Shown here: piece after piece, positions 8,717 through 23,350 of the stretch
Layout: each line of letters begins with the position of its first letter
Position numbering within the stretch: position 1 is the first letter of the stretch
Source: Phycicoccus sp. Soil748
GTDB lineage: Bacteria; Actinomycetota; Actinomycetes; Actinomycetales; Dermatophilaceae
DNA: 54,733 nt
Assembly (NCBI RefSeq): GCF_001428025.1
Contig: NZ_LMSC01000004.1
Location: 1-54,733 of the forward strand
Direction of reading: 5' to 3'
Translations under genes and position numbers: made by a program
Notes under the pieces: model-generated
What the model saw: only the letters and a program-made list of their open reading frames with translations
Told to the model about the DNA's origin: nothing
Database searches by the model: none

Positions 8717-9617
8717 CAGTGGCCCCCTGCCCTCGGCGCACCGACCGCGTCGTCGGGCACGCGGCACCACCCGTCGGAGAACGCGTCCCAGCGCACCCGG
8801 TCGCCGCGGAACACCGGGCCCTCGACGCAGGAGCGCACCATGCGGGTGGCGCCGTCCTTGCCGACGACGGGCATCACGCAGGTCATGCAGACCCCCACGC
8901 CGCACGCCATGGACTCCTCCACCGCGACCTGGGCGACCGCGCCCTCGGCGGTGGCCACGTCGGTGATCGACTCGAGCATCCCCATCGGCCCGCAGCCGTA
9001 GACCACGGCGGCGCCGGTGCGGCGGATCACCTCGGGCAGCACGTCGGAGACCCAGCCCCGGGTGCCCATCGAGCCGTCGTCGGTGGTCACGGTCACGCCG
9101 TCGGCGTGCCGGCGCGCCTCGACGACCCCGAACAGCTTGGACTCGGTGGCGGCGCCGAGGACCATCTCGACGTGGCAGCCCCGGTCGCGCAGCGCCTCGG
9201 CGAGCCAGAACAGCGGCGCGCTGCCGTAGCCGCCGCCGACGAGGACGCACGGGACCGGCTCCTTGGGCAGCGGGAACGCCCTGCCCAGGGGCCCCACGAT
9301 GTCGACCTCGTCGTGCGCGCGCAGCTCGGTGATCCACGTGGTGCCGGGGCCGTGCGCGGCGACGACCACGTCCACGGTGCCGCCGTACGTCCCGGAGGGG
9401 CTCACCTTGTGGATCGAGAAGCACCGCCGCAGCAGGTTGGCGCTCGTCGGCCCCCCGACGGCGAGGGCCACGAACTGGCCCGGGCGGGCGAGCTCGGCGA
9501 GGCCGGGCGCCACGAACGTGAGGTGGTGGTAGGCGCCGACGCGGCGGGTCGCGATGAGCTCACCGGTCACCCGCACGACACCGCTGCCCGGACGCGTACC
9601 GTGCGTGGTCGCCCCGC

Positions 9618-9621
<4 letters not shown>
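8716..9621 (-). CDS. pyrK: Dihydroorotate dehydrogenase electron-transfer subunit
   Basis: PyrK passes electrons from the PyrD FMN through a [2Fe-2S] cluster and FAD to NAD+. The 301-residue protein has a ferredoxin-reductase-like fold with RRCFSIHK for [12 protein letters not shown] for NAD, and the cluster cysteines in [10 protein letters not shown] plus a later SCVEGPVF. Start GTG at 9621 overlaps the carB stop (GTGA). It pairs with the downstream class 1B pyrD. Confidence 0.94.
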
Positions 9622-12941
<3,320 letters not shown>

Positions 12942-12943
12942 GT

Positions 12944-14131
12944 CTAGAGACCGAGTCCCTTCTCGTTGTTGCTCATCAGCTCTACGAACCGGTCGAAGAG
13001 GTAGGCCGCGTCGTGGGGTCCGGCGGCCGCCTCCGGGTGGTACTGGACGGAGTAGGCGGGCAGGTCGAGGCACTCGAGGCCCTCGACCACGTCGTCGTTG
13101 AGGCACACGTGCGAGACCCGCACGCGGCCGTACGCCGTGCCGTCGGCGTCCGCGGGCGCGGTCACCTCGCCGTCGAGCGGTGCGTCCACCGCGAAGCCGT
13201 GGTTGTGGGCGGTGACCTCGACCTTGCCGGTGGTGCGGTCCATGACGGGCTGGTTGATCCCGCGGTGGCCGTACTTGAGCTTGTAGGTGCCGAACCCGAG
13301 CGCGCGGCCCAGGAGCTGGTTGCCGAAGCAGATGCCGAAGAAGGGGATCCGCGCGTCGAGGACCTCGCGCAGGACCGCCACCTCGGCGTCCGCCGTCGCC
13401 GGGTCACCGGGGCCGTTGGAGAAGAAGACGCCGTCCGGCCCGTCGTCGCCGACGGCGCGGACCTGCTCGAAGGTCGAGGTCGCAGGCAGCACGTGCACCT
13501 CGATGCCGTGCTGGGCCAGCATGGTGGGGGTCATGGCCTTGATGCCGAGGTCGAGGGCCGCGACGGTGAAGCGCTTCTCCCCCACCGCCGGCACGACGTA
13601 CGCCTGCGGGGTGGTGACCTCCGCCGCGAGGGCGGAGCCGGCCATCAGCGGCGCCTCCTGCACGACCGAGGTCAGCTGGGACACCGGCTGCTCGGCGTCG
13701 TCGCCGGAGAAGATGCCGACCCGCATGGCGCCCCGCTCGCGCAGGTGCCGGGTCAGGGCGCGGGTGTCGATGCCGCTGATCCCGACGACGCCCTGCTCGC
13801 GCAGGTCGTCCTCCAGGGACCTCTGTGACCGCCAGTTGGAGGGGCGCAGGGCGGGGTCGCGCACGACGTAGCCGGCCACCCAGATCCTGCGTGACTCGTG
13901 GTCCTCGTCGTTGACCCCGGTGTTGCCGACGTGGGGCGCGGTCATGACGACGACCTGCCGGCGGTAGCTGGGGTCGGTGAGGGTCTCCTGGTAGCCGGTC
14001 ATGCCGGTGGAGAACACCGCCTCACCGACGGTCCGGCCGGTGGCACCGTAGGCCTCACCGCGGAACGCCCTGCCGTCCTCGAGGACCAGGACGGCGGCTC
14101 CGCGCGGGGCGAGGTGTGCGGGAGAGGTCAT
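12944..14131 (-). CDS. carA: Carbamoyl-phosphate synthase small subunit (glutaminase)
   Basis: CarA hydrolyses glutamine and passes ammonia to CarB. The 395-residue product has the N-terminal CarA domain ([29 protein letters not shown]). A class I glutamine amidotransferase domain carries the nucleophile in [10 protein letters not shown] and the His-Glu pair in YHPEA. Start ATG at 14131 overlaps the preceding stop (ATGA). Confidence 0.97.
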   Translation of the reverse strand: MTSPAHLAPRGAAVLVLEDGRAFRGEAYGATGRTVGEAVFSTGMTGYQETLTDPSYRRQVVVMTAPHVGNTGVNDEDHESRRIWVAGYVVRDPALRPSNWRSQRSLEDDLREQGVVGISGIDTRALTRHLRERGAMRVGIFSGDDAEQPVSQLTSVVQEAPLMAGSALAAEVTTPQAYVVPAVGEKRFTVAALDLGIKAMTPTMLAQHGIEVHVLPATSTFEQVRAVGDDGPDGVFFSNGPGDPATADAEVAVLREVLDARIPFFGICFGNQLLGRALGFGTYKLKYGHRGINQPVMDRTTGKVEVTAHNHGFAVDAPLDGEVTAPADADGTAYGRVRVSHVCLNDDVVEGLECLDLPAYSVQYHPEAAAGPHDAAYLFDRFVELMSNNEKGLGL

Positions 14132-14778
14132 GAGGCGGACTTTCCTTCGGTCGCAGGGGAATCGGTGACGGGAGGGGTGGGGGTGGCGGCCAGGGGCGAC
14201 GTCTCGCCGGACGGGCGCTCGCTCGAGCTCTGCGCCCGCGCGGCGGTCTCGCCGGTGTGCCACCACAGGGCCGACTCGACGCGCTCGACGTCGGCCTTGT
14301 AGCGCGGGAGGAAGCCGGTCTCGTAGAGGGCGTCGTCGTCGGCGCGCCACTGCAGCACGAGCACCCGGTTGCTCCCGACGAACTTGCCGACCATGCCGCG
14401 GTCACGGCGCACCGAGACGAGCCGGCCCGCGGTGACGACCACGCTCGACTCGCCCTGGCGCTCGATGCGCACCAGCTCGTCGGGGTTGCCGCGGGTGACC
14501 GTGAGGGTGGCCCGTGCGCGGTTGCCGAGGCCCTCGACGGTGACCCGCTCGAGGCGGCTCACCGCGGTGGTGGTGCTGATGTAGGTGCCTTCGACGACGA
14601 GCCGGGCTCCCACGGGACCAACCTCGTCCGGCTGCGTCCCCCCGTCGCCGCGCGTGGTCTCGGTGGCGACCGCGGCGGACGTGTGGCGGCGCTGCTTGCG
14701 CAGCCACGCGACGTACAGCAGGCCGTATATCAGACCGAGGGCGACGAGGAGGACGCCGACGGCTTGCAGGCGGGTCAT
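14128..14778 (-). CDS. Conserved membrane-anchored PH-like protein of the pyr operon
   Basis: The 216-residue protein has one N-terminal membrane segment (about 5-25, [20 protein letters not shown]), a basic stop-transfer patch, and a soluble domain rich in beta strands ([21 protein letters not shown]). The C-terminal tail is disordered and rich in Pro/Ser/Thr. A protein of this kind lies between pyrC and carA across actinobacteria (Rv1382 in M. tuberculosis). Databases often call it a transporter or export protein, but one helix does not support transport. Its function is unknown. The position, overlapping both pyrC and carA by four bases, implies strict co-expression with pyrimidine genes. 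Confidence 0.85.
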   Translation of the reverse strand: MTRLQAVGVLLVALGLIYGLLYVAWLRKQRRHTSAAVATETTRGDGGTQPDEVGPVGARLVVEGTYISTTTAVSRLERVTVEGLGNRARATLTVTRGNPDELVRIERQGESSVVVTAGRLVSVRRDRGMVGKFVGSNRVLVLQWRADDDALYETGFLPRYKADVERVESALWWHTGETAARAQSSSERPSGETSPLAATPTPPVTDSPATEGKSAS

Positions 14779-16063
14779 GCGAGCGCTCCCTTCTGGGCGG
14801 TCACGCGACCACCGAACACCGTGGCGTGCACCGCACCCCGGAGCATGCGTCCGTGCCAGGGGTTGTTGCGGGACAGGGACAGGCTGGCGCCCCGGTCCAC
14901 GGTCAGCTCGGCGGTGGGGTCGACCAGCGTGATGTGGGCCGCGTCGCCGACCTCGAGCGCGCCGCCGTGCGTGCCGAGCCCGGCGATCCGTGCGGGTGCC
15001 TGCGACATGACGCGGGCGACCCCGGCCCAGTCGAGCAGGCCCGAGCCGACCATCACGTCGCTGACCACGGCCAGCGCGGTCTCGAGACCGAGCATGCCGA
15101 ACGCCGCGTCGACGAACGCGTGCTCCTTGTCCTGGCGGGCGTGCGGGGCGTGGTCGGTGGCGACCGCGTCGATCGTGCCGTCGGCCAGCGCTGCGCGCAG
15201 GGCGTCGACGTCCTCCTGCGGCCGCAGCGGCGGGTTGACCTTGAAGGTCGGGTCGTAGCCGGCGAGCAGGTCGGTGGTCAGCACGAGGTGGTGCGGCGTG
15301 ACCTCGGCGGTCACTGCGATGCCCTGCGCCTTGGCCCACCGGACGACCTCGACGGTGCCCGCGGTGGAGACGTGGGCGACGTGCACCCGGGAGCCGGTGT
15401 GCCGGGCGAGCATGACGTCGCGGGCGACGACGGACTCCTCGGCGACACCGGGCCAGCCGGGCAGTCCGAGGCGTCCGGAGAGCTCGCCCTCGTGGGCACA
15501 GGCCTGCGGTCCGGCGAGGTGCGGGTCCTGGGCGTGCTGGCTGACGACCCCGCCGAAGGCGCGGACGTACTCCAGCGCGCGCCGCATCACCCGGGCGTCG
15601 TGGACGCACCTGCCGTCGTCGGAGAAGACGGTGGTGCGTGCACGGGAGCGGTGCATGAGCCCGAGCTCGGCGAGCTCCTCCCCGGCCAAGCTCTTGGTGA
15701 CGGCACCGACCGGGATGACGTCGACCAGCCCGGTGGTCCGCCCCAGGTCGAGGATGCGCTCGGCGGCCTCGGCCGTGTCGGTCACGGGGTCGGTGTTGGC
15801 CATGGCGAGGACCGCGGTGAAGCCACCCACGGCTGCGGCGGCCGCGCCCGAGGCGATCGTCTCGGCGTCCTCGCGGCCGGGCTCGCGCAGGTGGGTGTGC
15901 AGGTCGACCAGGCCGGGCAGCGCCACGAGCCCGTCGGCGTCGAGGACGTCAGCGCCCCTCGCCGAGCGGATGGAGCCGACCTCGGTGATGACACCGTCCT
16001 CGACGAGGACGTCCGCGGCGCCACGGCCGAGGAGGTCGGCGCCGGTGATGAGCAGGCTGGGCA

Positions 16064-16064
<1 letters not shown>
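14775..16064 (-). CDS. pyrC: Dihydroorotase
   Basis: PyrC cyclises carbamoyl aspartate to dihydroorotate. The 429-residue type I enzyme has the metal ligands DLHTHLREPG at about 54-63, further His residues (EVTPHH and AHVST), and the TDHAPH motif near residue 303. ATG at 16064 overlaps the pyrB stop by one base (TGATG). Confidence 0.96.
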
Positions 16065-17052
<988 letters not shown>

Positions 17053-17056
<4 letters not shown>

Positions 17057-17703
17057 CGGCTCTCTCCCGCCGCGATGGTGACCTGGTCCTCGACGCCGTC
17101 GTGCTCGAGCAGCCGCACCGAGACCCGCTCGGTGCTGGCCGTCGGAAGGTTCTTGCCGACGTGGTCGGCGCGGATCGGGAGCTCACGGTGCCCGCGGTCG
17201 ACCAGCACGGCGAGGCGGACCGCACGCGGGCGCCCGAGGTCGGAGAGGGCGTCGAGGGCGGCACGCACCGTACGGCCCGAGTAGAGGACGTCGTCCACGA
17301 GCACCACGACCTTGTCGTCGATGCCCGGCTCGGGGATGTCGGTGTGCATGGGGCTGCGGGTCGGCTGCCGGCGCAGGTCGTCGCGGTGCATCGTGACGTC
17401 GAGCGCGCCGACGGGGACGGGTCGGCCCTCGACGGACTCCATGACCGCGGCCAGGCGCCTGGCCAGCGCGACGCCGCGGCTCGGGATGCCGAGGACGACC
17501 AGGTCGGCGCCGCCCTTGTTGTGCTCGAGGATCTCATGGGCCACCCGGCGCAGCGCCCGGGAGACATCGCTCGCCGAGAGCACCGTGCGCGAGGGGGCGG
17601 CTGAGCCCGCGGCGCCAGGGGCGGTGGGGGTCGCCACGGGAGTGGTCACGGGAGCCGGGGACGGGGCTTCGACCGGACGGGGTACGGCTGAGTCAGGACG
17701 CAC
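17053..17703 (-). CDS. pyrR: Bifunctional pyr operon regulator / uracil phosphoribosyltransferase PyrR
   Basis: PyrR binds pyr mRNA when UMP is abundant and has uracil phosphoribosyltransferase activity. The 216-residue product carries the PRPP motif [14 protein letters not shown] near residue 135 and [12 protein letters not shown]. An N-terminal Pro/Ala/Thr-rich extension of about 40 residues precedes the conserved [17 protein letters not shown] at 17703 is chosen because AAGGAGG lies 11 bases upstream; an internal GTG near codon 20 is an alternative. It is the first gene of the nine-gene overlapping pyr operon. Confidence 0.94.
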
Positions 17704-17712
17704 AGGCGCCAG

Positions 17713-17742
17713 GACCTCCTTCCCTGCCTCACAGGACAGGTC
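17713..17742 (-). promoter_or_regulatory. PyrR RNA-binding loop abutting the pyrR ribosome binding site
   Basis: On the minus strand, CCTGTCCTGTGAGGCAGG (17740 to 17723) forms a CCTG/CAGG stem around TCCTGTGAGG. That loop matches the known PyrR consensus UCCNGNGAGG exactly. It is followed within two bases by the Shine-Dalgarno AAGGAGG (17721-17715). A competing stem, GACCT (17742-17738) with AGGTC (17717-17713), would occlude part of that site. This arrangement fits the PyrR-dependent translational repression described in mycobacteria rather than Bacillus-type transcription attenuation. Confidence 0.75.
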
Positions 17743-17765
17743 GTTAAAGGATGTCGAACGCCTCC

Positions 17766-17771
17766 ACCTTA
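17766..17771 (-). promoter_or_regulatory. Possible pyr operon -10 element
   Basis: Minus-strand TAAGGT lies about 63 bases upstream of the pyrR start and about 25 bases upstream of the PyrR loop. It would give a leader that contains the loop. No good -35 is seen. The remaining gap up to the divergent cupredoxin gene (17912) shows no other element I can name. Confidence 0.35.
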
Positions 17772-17911
17772 GCGCGTAGTCCTTGTGCCTGATGACGCGG
17801 TCCCGCGGAGCGAGCAGTGTGGCTCATGGACTGCCCGCGGTGCAGGGGTGAACGAGCGATCCAGCCAAGGTCGCCGCACCGACCCCCTCCACAAGGTCAG
17901 GAACACCCACC

Positions 17912-18868
17912 ATGCACAGGAAAGTCCTGCCGCGACGGCGCCTCGCCCTGTTCGTCGCCGGCCTCATCGCAGTCGCACTCCCGCTCGCCGTCGGCCAGTC
18001 CGCCACGGCGGCACCCGCTCCCGTCACCTGGCACGTCAAGGTCGGCGCCGAGACCCCCGACATGGCGGTCAGCGCCATGTCCTTCCTCCCCAGGCAGGTC
18101 TGGATCGACCGGGGAGACACCGTCCACTGGACGGCTGGGAGCGCCGAGCCCCACACCGTCACGTTCCTCGTACCGGGGACGACGTTGCCGGACTTCAACC
18201 CGTCCGACCCGATGCAGACGATGGCGCAGGGCACGCACCGCTACGACGGCACGGGCTACACCAACTCGGGGATCATCGCGACGCAGCCGATCTTCACCTT
18301 CACCAAGCCCGCCATGTCCTACGACCTGAAGTTCACCAAGACCGGCGACTTCACCTACTACTGCCTGCTGCACGGCGTGATGATGAAGGGCGTCGTCCAC
18401 GTCCGGGCGGCCGGCACGGCCTACCCGTACACCCAGGCGGACTACAACCAGGTGGGACACCGCCAGGGCCAGGTGCTCCTCGACCGGGGCATGAGGGCGT
18501 GGGAGCAGGCCAAGGAGGCCCACCCGGCCAAGAGCGGCCAGGTCCAGGCCGGCATCGACGGCAACGGCTTCTCGGTGATGCGCTTCATCCGCACCCACGC
18601 CACCGTGCACGTTGGTGACACCGTGACGTTCAGCGTCGCCGGACCGGGCGCGCCCCACACGGTGACCTTCGGCCACGAGCCGCCGATCCCGGCTGTCCTG
18701 GGGCCGTCGGGCGACCCGAAGCACTACGCCGGCGGTGACCTCAACAGCGGCGTGCTCGCACCCGGGGCACCGTTCGTCGTGACCTTCACCAAGGCCGGCA
18801 CGTTCCCCTACATCTGCGCCATCCACGACGACATGGGGATGGTCGGGGACGTGACCGTCCTGCCCTGA
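17912..18868 (+). CDS. Secreted protein with two cupredoxin domains
   Basis: The 318-residue product has a Sec signal peptide: basic MHRKVLPRRR, a hydrophobic core at 11-28, and a cleavage region ATAA-AP near residue 34. Two plastocyanin-like domains follow. Domain 1 (about 38-163) has a His in EPHTV and YYCLLHGVMM. Domain 2 (about 215-318) has APHTV and YICAIHDDMGM, the Cys-x2-His-x4-Met spacing of type 1 copper sites. A charged linker joins them. It is probably a periplasmic or cell-wall copper or electron carrier; its partner is unknown. It is divergent from pyrR, followed by a strong hairpin, and unlike its conserved minus-strand neighbours. Confidence 0.85.
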   Translation: MHRKVLPRRRLALFVAGLIAVALPLAVGQSATAAPAPVTWHVKVGAETPDMAVSAMSFLPRQVWIDRGDTVHWTAGSAEPHTVTFLVPGTTLPDFNPSDPMQTMAQGTHRYDGTGYTNSGIIATQPIFTFTKPAMSYDLKFTKTGDFTYYCLLHGVMMKGVVHVRAAGTAYPYTQADYNQVGHRQGQVLLDRGMRAWEQAKEAHPAKSGQVQAGIDGNGFSVMRFIRTHATVHVGDTVTFSVAGPGAPHTVTFGHEPPIPAVLGPSGDPKHYAGGDLNSGVLAPGAPFVVTFTKAGTFPYICAIHDDMGMVGDVTVLP

Positions 18869-18876
18869 CCCATTCC

Positions 18877-18911
18877 GTCCACCCCCTCGGGAGCCTTCCG
18901 AGGGGGTGGAC
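18877..18911 (+). terminator. Hairpin terminator after the cupredoxin gene
   Basis: GTCCACCCCCTCGG (18877-18890) pairs perfectly with CCGAGGGGGTGGAC (18898-18911) around a seven-base loop, starting nine bases after the cupredoxin stop. No T-run follows, which is common for actinobacterial hairpin terminators. It may serve both strands. Confidence 0.65.
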
Positions 18912-18922
18912 GTCACCCAGCC

Positions 18923-18952
18923 CCCAACTTTCGGCCCATGGGCTCAAAGCCC
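18923..18952. repeat. Palindrome-containing repeat, copy 1
   Basis: A 30-base unit with the core CTTTCGGCCCATGGGCTCAAAG, whose ends (CTTT/AAAG) and middle (GCCCATGGGC) are self-complementary. Copy 2 lies 52 bases downstream and differs at one base. The pair sits between the cupredoxin terminator and the 3' end of the GNAT gene. Confidence 0.75.
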
Positions 18953-18974
18953 AGCCCCAGCCCCGTACCCAGCG

Positions 18975-19004
18975 CCCAACTTTCGGCCCATGGGCCCAAA
19001 GCCC
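18975..19004. repeat. Palindrome-containing repeat, copy 2
   Basis: Second copy of the 30-base unit. Here the centre is fully symmetric, GGCCCATGGGCC, flanked by CTTTC and CAAAG. It differs from copy 1 at one position (C for T). The 22 bases between copies are CAG/CCC-rich and not repeated elsewhere that I can see. Confidence 0.75.
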
Positions 19005-19029
19005 GCACGGAACCGGGACGGGACGGTCG

Positions 19030-19527
19030 TCAGAGGTGGCGCACCATCGCGACCCGGGTGCCCTGACGGGGCAGGCCCACGCGTTCCTCGGCCTCCTGCA
19101 GCGGCGCCATCCAGGCGGGCTCCGGCGCCAGCACCACGAACCCGTGCCGCGCGTAGAACGGCGCGTTCCACGGGACGTCCGCGAAGGTGCGCAGGGTCAC
19201 CTCCCGCGCTCCCTGCTCGGCGGCGTACCGGCACGCCTCCTCGAGCAGCACCGAGCCGATGCCCTGCCGCGTGCGCTCGGGGAGCACCGCGATCTGCTCG
19301 AGGTGGGTGTGGCCGTCGAGGTCGAGGACGTGGGCGAACCCCACGACCCCGTCGGCGTCGGCCGCGACGAGCAGGAACCCCGGCTCGGCCGCTCGCTCCT
19401 CACCTGTCGGGCCGCTCCCCCACGTCGAGACGTCCATCAGCTCGGCGAAGAGCTGGTCCGCCGCGTCCTCGACCCCCTGCACCGACGAGAGGTCGGCGGC
19501 GAGGGCGAGACGGACGGCGACGGCCAT
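19030..19527 (-). CDS. GNAT-family N-acetyltransferase
   Basis: The 165-residue product has the GNAT acetyl-CoA motif: LEQIAVLPERTRQGIGSVLLEEA carries the Q/RxxGxG/A signature (residues about 78-100), and FYARHGFVVL forms the C-terminal strand-helix. Substrate unknown. Start ATG at 19527 is two bases after the nusB stop, so it is likely co-transcribed with efp-nusB. It lies where other actinobacteria place different genes, between nusB and pyrR, so it may be lineage-specific. Confidence 0.85.
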   Translation of the reverse strand: MAVAVRLALAADLSSVQGVEDAADQLFAELMDVSTWGSGPTGEERAAEPGFLLVAADADGVVGFAHVLDLDGHTHLEQIAVLPERTRQGIGSVLLEEACRYAAEQGAREVTLRTFADVPWNAPFYARHGFVVLAPEPAWMAPLQEAEERVGLPRQGTRVAMVRHL

Positions 19528-19529
19528 GG

Positions 19530-19943
19530 TCAGGCCAGCGTGGGCTTGACCTCGGCGAGCCGGGCGAGGAGGCCGTTGACGAACTTCGGCGAGTCGTCCG
19601 TGGACAGGCTCGTGGCCAGGTCGACCGCCTCGGCGATGGCAACGCCCTCGGGGACCTCGTCGGAGTACAGCACCTCGAACGCGCCGAGGCGCAGGATCGC
19701 GCGGTCGACGCTGGGCATGCGCTCGACGGTCCAGCCCTGCGAGTAGGTCGCGAGCAGTTCGTTGATGGCGGTCCAGTGGGCCACGACGCCCTCGACGAGG
19801 TCGGCGGTGTACTGGTTCAGCGGCGCCTCGGTGACCGGCTTGGCGAGCCGCTCGGCGAGCAGGTCGCGGGCGTTGAGCCCCCGCTGCTCGGCCTCGAACA
19901 GGATGTCGACGGCGCGCTTGCGCGCCTTGGAGCGAGCAGCCAC
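19530..19943 (-). CDS. nusB: Transcription antitermination factor NusB
   Basis: The 137-residue product starts MAARSKARKRAVDILFEAEQRG and ends with YSDEVPEGVAIAEAVDLATSLSTDDSPKFVNGLL, typical of NusB. NusB binds boxA RNA with NusE/S10 during rRNA antitermination. GTG at 19943 overlaps the efp stop by one base (TAGTG). The efp-nusB pairing is conserved in actinobacteria. Confidence 0.95.
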   Translation of the reverse strand: MAARSKARKRAVDILFEAEQRGLNARDLLAERLAKPVTEAPLNQYTADLVEGVVAHWTAINELLATYSQGWTVERMPSVDRAILRLGAFEVLYSDEVPEGVAIAEAVDLATSLSTDDSPKFVNGLLARLAEVKPTLA

Positions 19944-20503
19944 TAGCTCACGCGGCCGAGGTACGACCCGTCACGGGTGTCGACCTTGACCTTGGTGCCC
20001 TGCTCGAGGAACAGCGGCACGTTGATCGTGGCGCCGGTCTCGAGGGTCGCCGGCTTGGTGCCGCCGGTGGAGCGGTCGCCCTGCAGGCCCGGCTCGGTGT
20101 AGGTGATCTCGAGGACCACGGACGTCGGCAGCTCGACGTAGAGGACGGAGCCGTCGTGCGTGGCGACCTGCGCGGTCTGGTTCTCGAGGAGGTAGTTGGC
20201 GGCGTCGCCGACGGTGGCCTCGGGGATGTGGATCTGGTCGTAGGTGTCGCCGTCCATGAAGACGTAGTCGGACCCGTCCTTGTACAGGTACTGCATGTCG
20301 CGACGGTCGACGTTCGCGGTCTCGACCTTGACGCCTGCGTTGAAGGTCTTGTCGACGACCTTGCCGGACAGGACGTTCTTGAGCTTGGTCCGCACGAATG
20401 CCGGGCCCTTGCCGGGCTTGACGTGCTGGAACTCCACGACGGACCAGAGCTGGCCCTCGAGGTTGAGGACCAGGCCGTTCTTGAGGTCGTTGGTCGATGC
20501 CAC
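19943..20503 (-). CDS. efp: Elongation factor P
   Basis: The 186-residue EF-P has the three-beta-barrel layout: the KOW-like N-domain with loop KPGKGPAFV (Lys near 31), then [13 protein letters not shown], and the OB domain ending [11 protein letters not shown]. It rescues ribosomes stalled at polyproline stretches. The loop is PGKGP, the form with an unmodified Lys known from actinobacteria, and no modification enzyme (epmA, ymfI) is seen nearby. Start GTG at 20503 has only a weak ribosome binding site. Confidence 0.96.
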   Translation of the reverse strand: MASTNDLKNGLVLNLEGQLWSVVEFQHVKPGKGPAFVRTKLKNVLSGKVVDKTFNAGVKVETANVDRRDMQYLYKDGSDYVFMDGDTYDQIHIPEATVGDAANYLLENQTAQVATHDGSVLYVELPTSVVLEITYTEPGLQGDRSTGGTKPATLETGATINVPLFLEQGTKVKVDTRDGSYLGRVS

Positions 20504-20591
20504 GTGTCAGTCGCTTTCGATGAGCCGGTACTGCGCGCTGCGCAGGCGCGCGCGAGTGCTCCGGAGTGTTCAGGAGTGGGAGTCGCCGGAC

Positions 20592-20597
20592 AGTCTA
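20592..20597 (-). promoter_or_regulatory. Probable efp-nusB promoter (-10)
   Basis: Minus-strand TAGACT lies about 90 bases upstream of the efp start in the divergent gap with the aldo/keto reductase. It is identical to the -10 proposed for the TPR gene at 54607. The implied leader is about 80 bases and contains GC-rich self-complementary sequence (GCGCGCG/CGCGC) near 20535-20550. Confidence 0.4.
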
Positions 20598-20690
20598 GCC
20601 GCGGGGATGGGTGTCCCCCGAATCGCTGGACCTGCACACGGGCCGTGCACCGCCCGGGCCTGCAGACCGGCGCCGACCTAGGGTGGAGGG

Positions 20691-21641
20691 ATGAGCGACA
20701 TGGACTACCGACCCCTCGGCGGCAGCGGCCTCATGGTCAGCGCGGTCGGCATCGGCTGCAACGCCTTCGGCCGGCGCGTCGACCAGGACGGCCTCGACGA
20801 CCTGTTGCGTGCCGCGCGCGAGACGGGCGTGACCCTGCTCGACACCGCCGACATCTACGGCGGCCACCCCGGGCAGAGCGAGGAGATGCTCGGCCAGGCG
20901 CTGCAGGGCCAACGTGACGAGTTCGTCGTCGCCACCAAGTTCGGGATGGACATGCAGGGCGCCAACGGCGAGGACTTCGGCGCGCGGGGGTCGCGCCGCT
21001 ACGTCCGTCGTGCGGTGGAGGCCAGCCTGCGGCGCCTGCAGACCGACCACATCGACCTCTACCAGCTGCACCGCCCCGACCCACTCACCCCGATCGCCGA
21101 GACGCTCGAGGCCCTCACCGACCTCGTCCGCGAGGGCAAGGTTCTCTATGTCGGTTGCTCCAACTTCGACGGCTGGCAGGTCGCGGACGCCTCGTGGACG
21201 TCGGCGACCGCGGGCCTGGCCTCGTTCGTGTCGGTGCAGAACGAGTACTCACTGCTCGACCGCACCGTCGAGAACGAGGTGACGCCGGCCTGCGAGCGCT
21301 TCGAGCTCGGGTTGCTCCCGTTCTTCCCCCTCGCCCGGGGCCTGCTCACCGGCAAGTACCAGCGCGGTGCAGCTGCCCCTCCCGGCTCTCGCGCGGCCCT
21401 CGAGGCCGACCGGGCCGGCTGGCTCGACGACGCCGACTGGGACCGGGTCGAGGCCCTGCAGTCGTTCGCCGACGCGCGCGGTGTCGAGCTGCTCGACGTC
21501 GCCATCGGCGGCCTCGCCGCCCAGCCACAGGTGGCCTCGGTCATCGCGGGCGCGACGTCCGCCGCCCAGGTCGAGCGCAACGCCCGCGCCGTGGCGTGGA
21601 CACCTACCGCTGCCGACCTCGCCGAGCTGGACGCGATCTAG
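20691..21641 (+). CDS. Aldo/keto reductase
   Basis: The 316-residue TIM-barrel oxidoreductase starts MSDMDYRPLGGSGLMVSAVGIG. The AKR catalytic tetrad is visible: Asp and Tyr in LLDTADIYGG, Lys in VVATKFG, and His in YQLHRPD. VIAGATSAAQVERNARA near the C-terminus binds NADPH. Substrate unknown. A second ATG nine bases downstream (20700) is better spaced from the GGAGGG site and may be the true start. It is a plus-strand gene between aroB and efp, where other actinobacteria carry aroQ or pepQ. Its stop codon lies in a tandem duplication. Confidence 0.92.
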   Translation: MSDMDYRPLGGSGLMVSAVGIGCNAFGRRVDQDGLDDLLRAARETGVTLLDTADIYGGHPGQSEEMLGQALQGQRDEFVVATKFGMDMQGANGEDFGARGSRRYVRRAVEASLRRLQTDHIDLYQLHRPDPLTPIAETLEALTDLVREGKVLYVGCSNFDGWQVADASWTSATAGLASFVSVQNEYSLLDRTVENEVTPACERFELGLLPFFPLARGLLTGKYQRGAAAPPGSRAALEADRAGWLDDADWDRVEALQSFADARGVELLDVAIGGLAAQPQVASVIAGATSAAQVERNARAVAWTPTAADLAELDAI

Positions 21642-21660
21642 CCGAGCTGGACGCGACCCA
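21621..21660 (+). repeat. 20-base tandem duplication across the aldo/keto reductase stop
   Basis: GCCGAGCTGGACGCGATCTA (21621-21640) is followed directly by GCCGAGCTGGACGCGACCCA (21641-21660): 18 of 20 bases match. The stop TAG spans the junction. The second copy, in non-coding DNA, repeats the codons for AELDA. Confidence 0.8.
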
Positions 21661-21686
21661 GCCGGGGCGACCCGGCGCGGTACCCG

Positions 21687-23346
<1,660 letters not shown>

Positions 23347-23350
<4 letters not shown>

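Noticed and set aside
17704-17911. Bacillus-type transcription attenuator upstream of pyrR
   Set aside because: A PyrR loop is present but no terminator hairpin with a T-run or matching antiterminator was found, so translational control is more likely.
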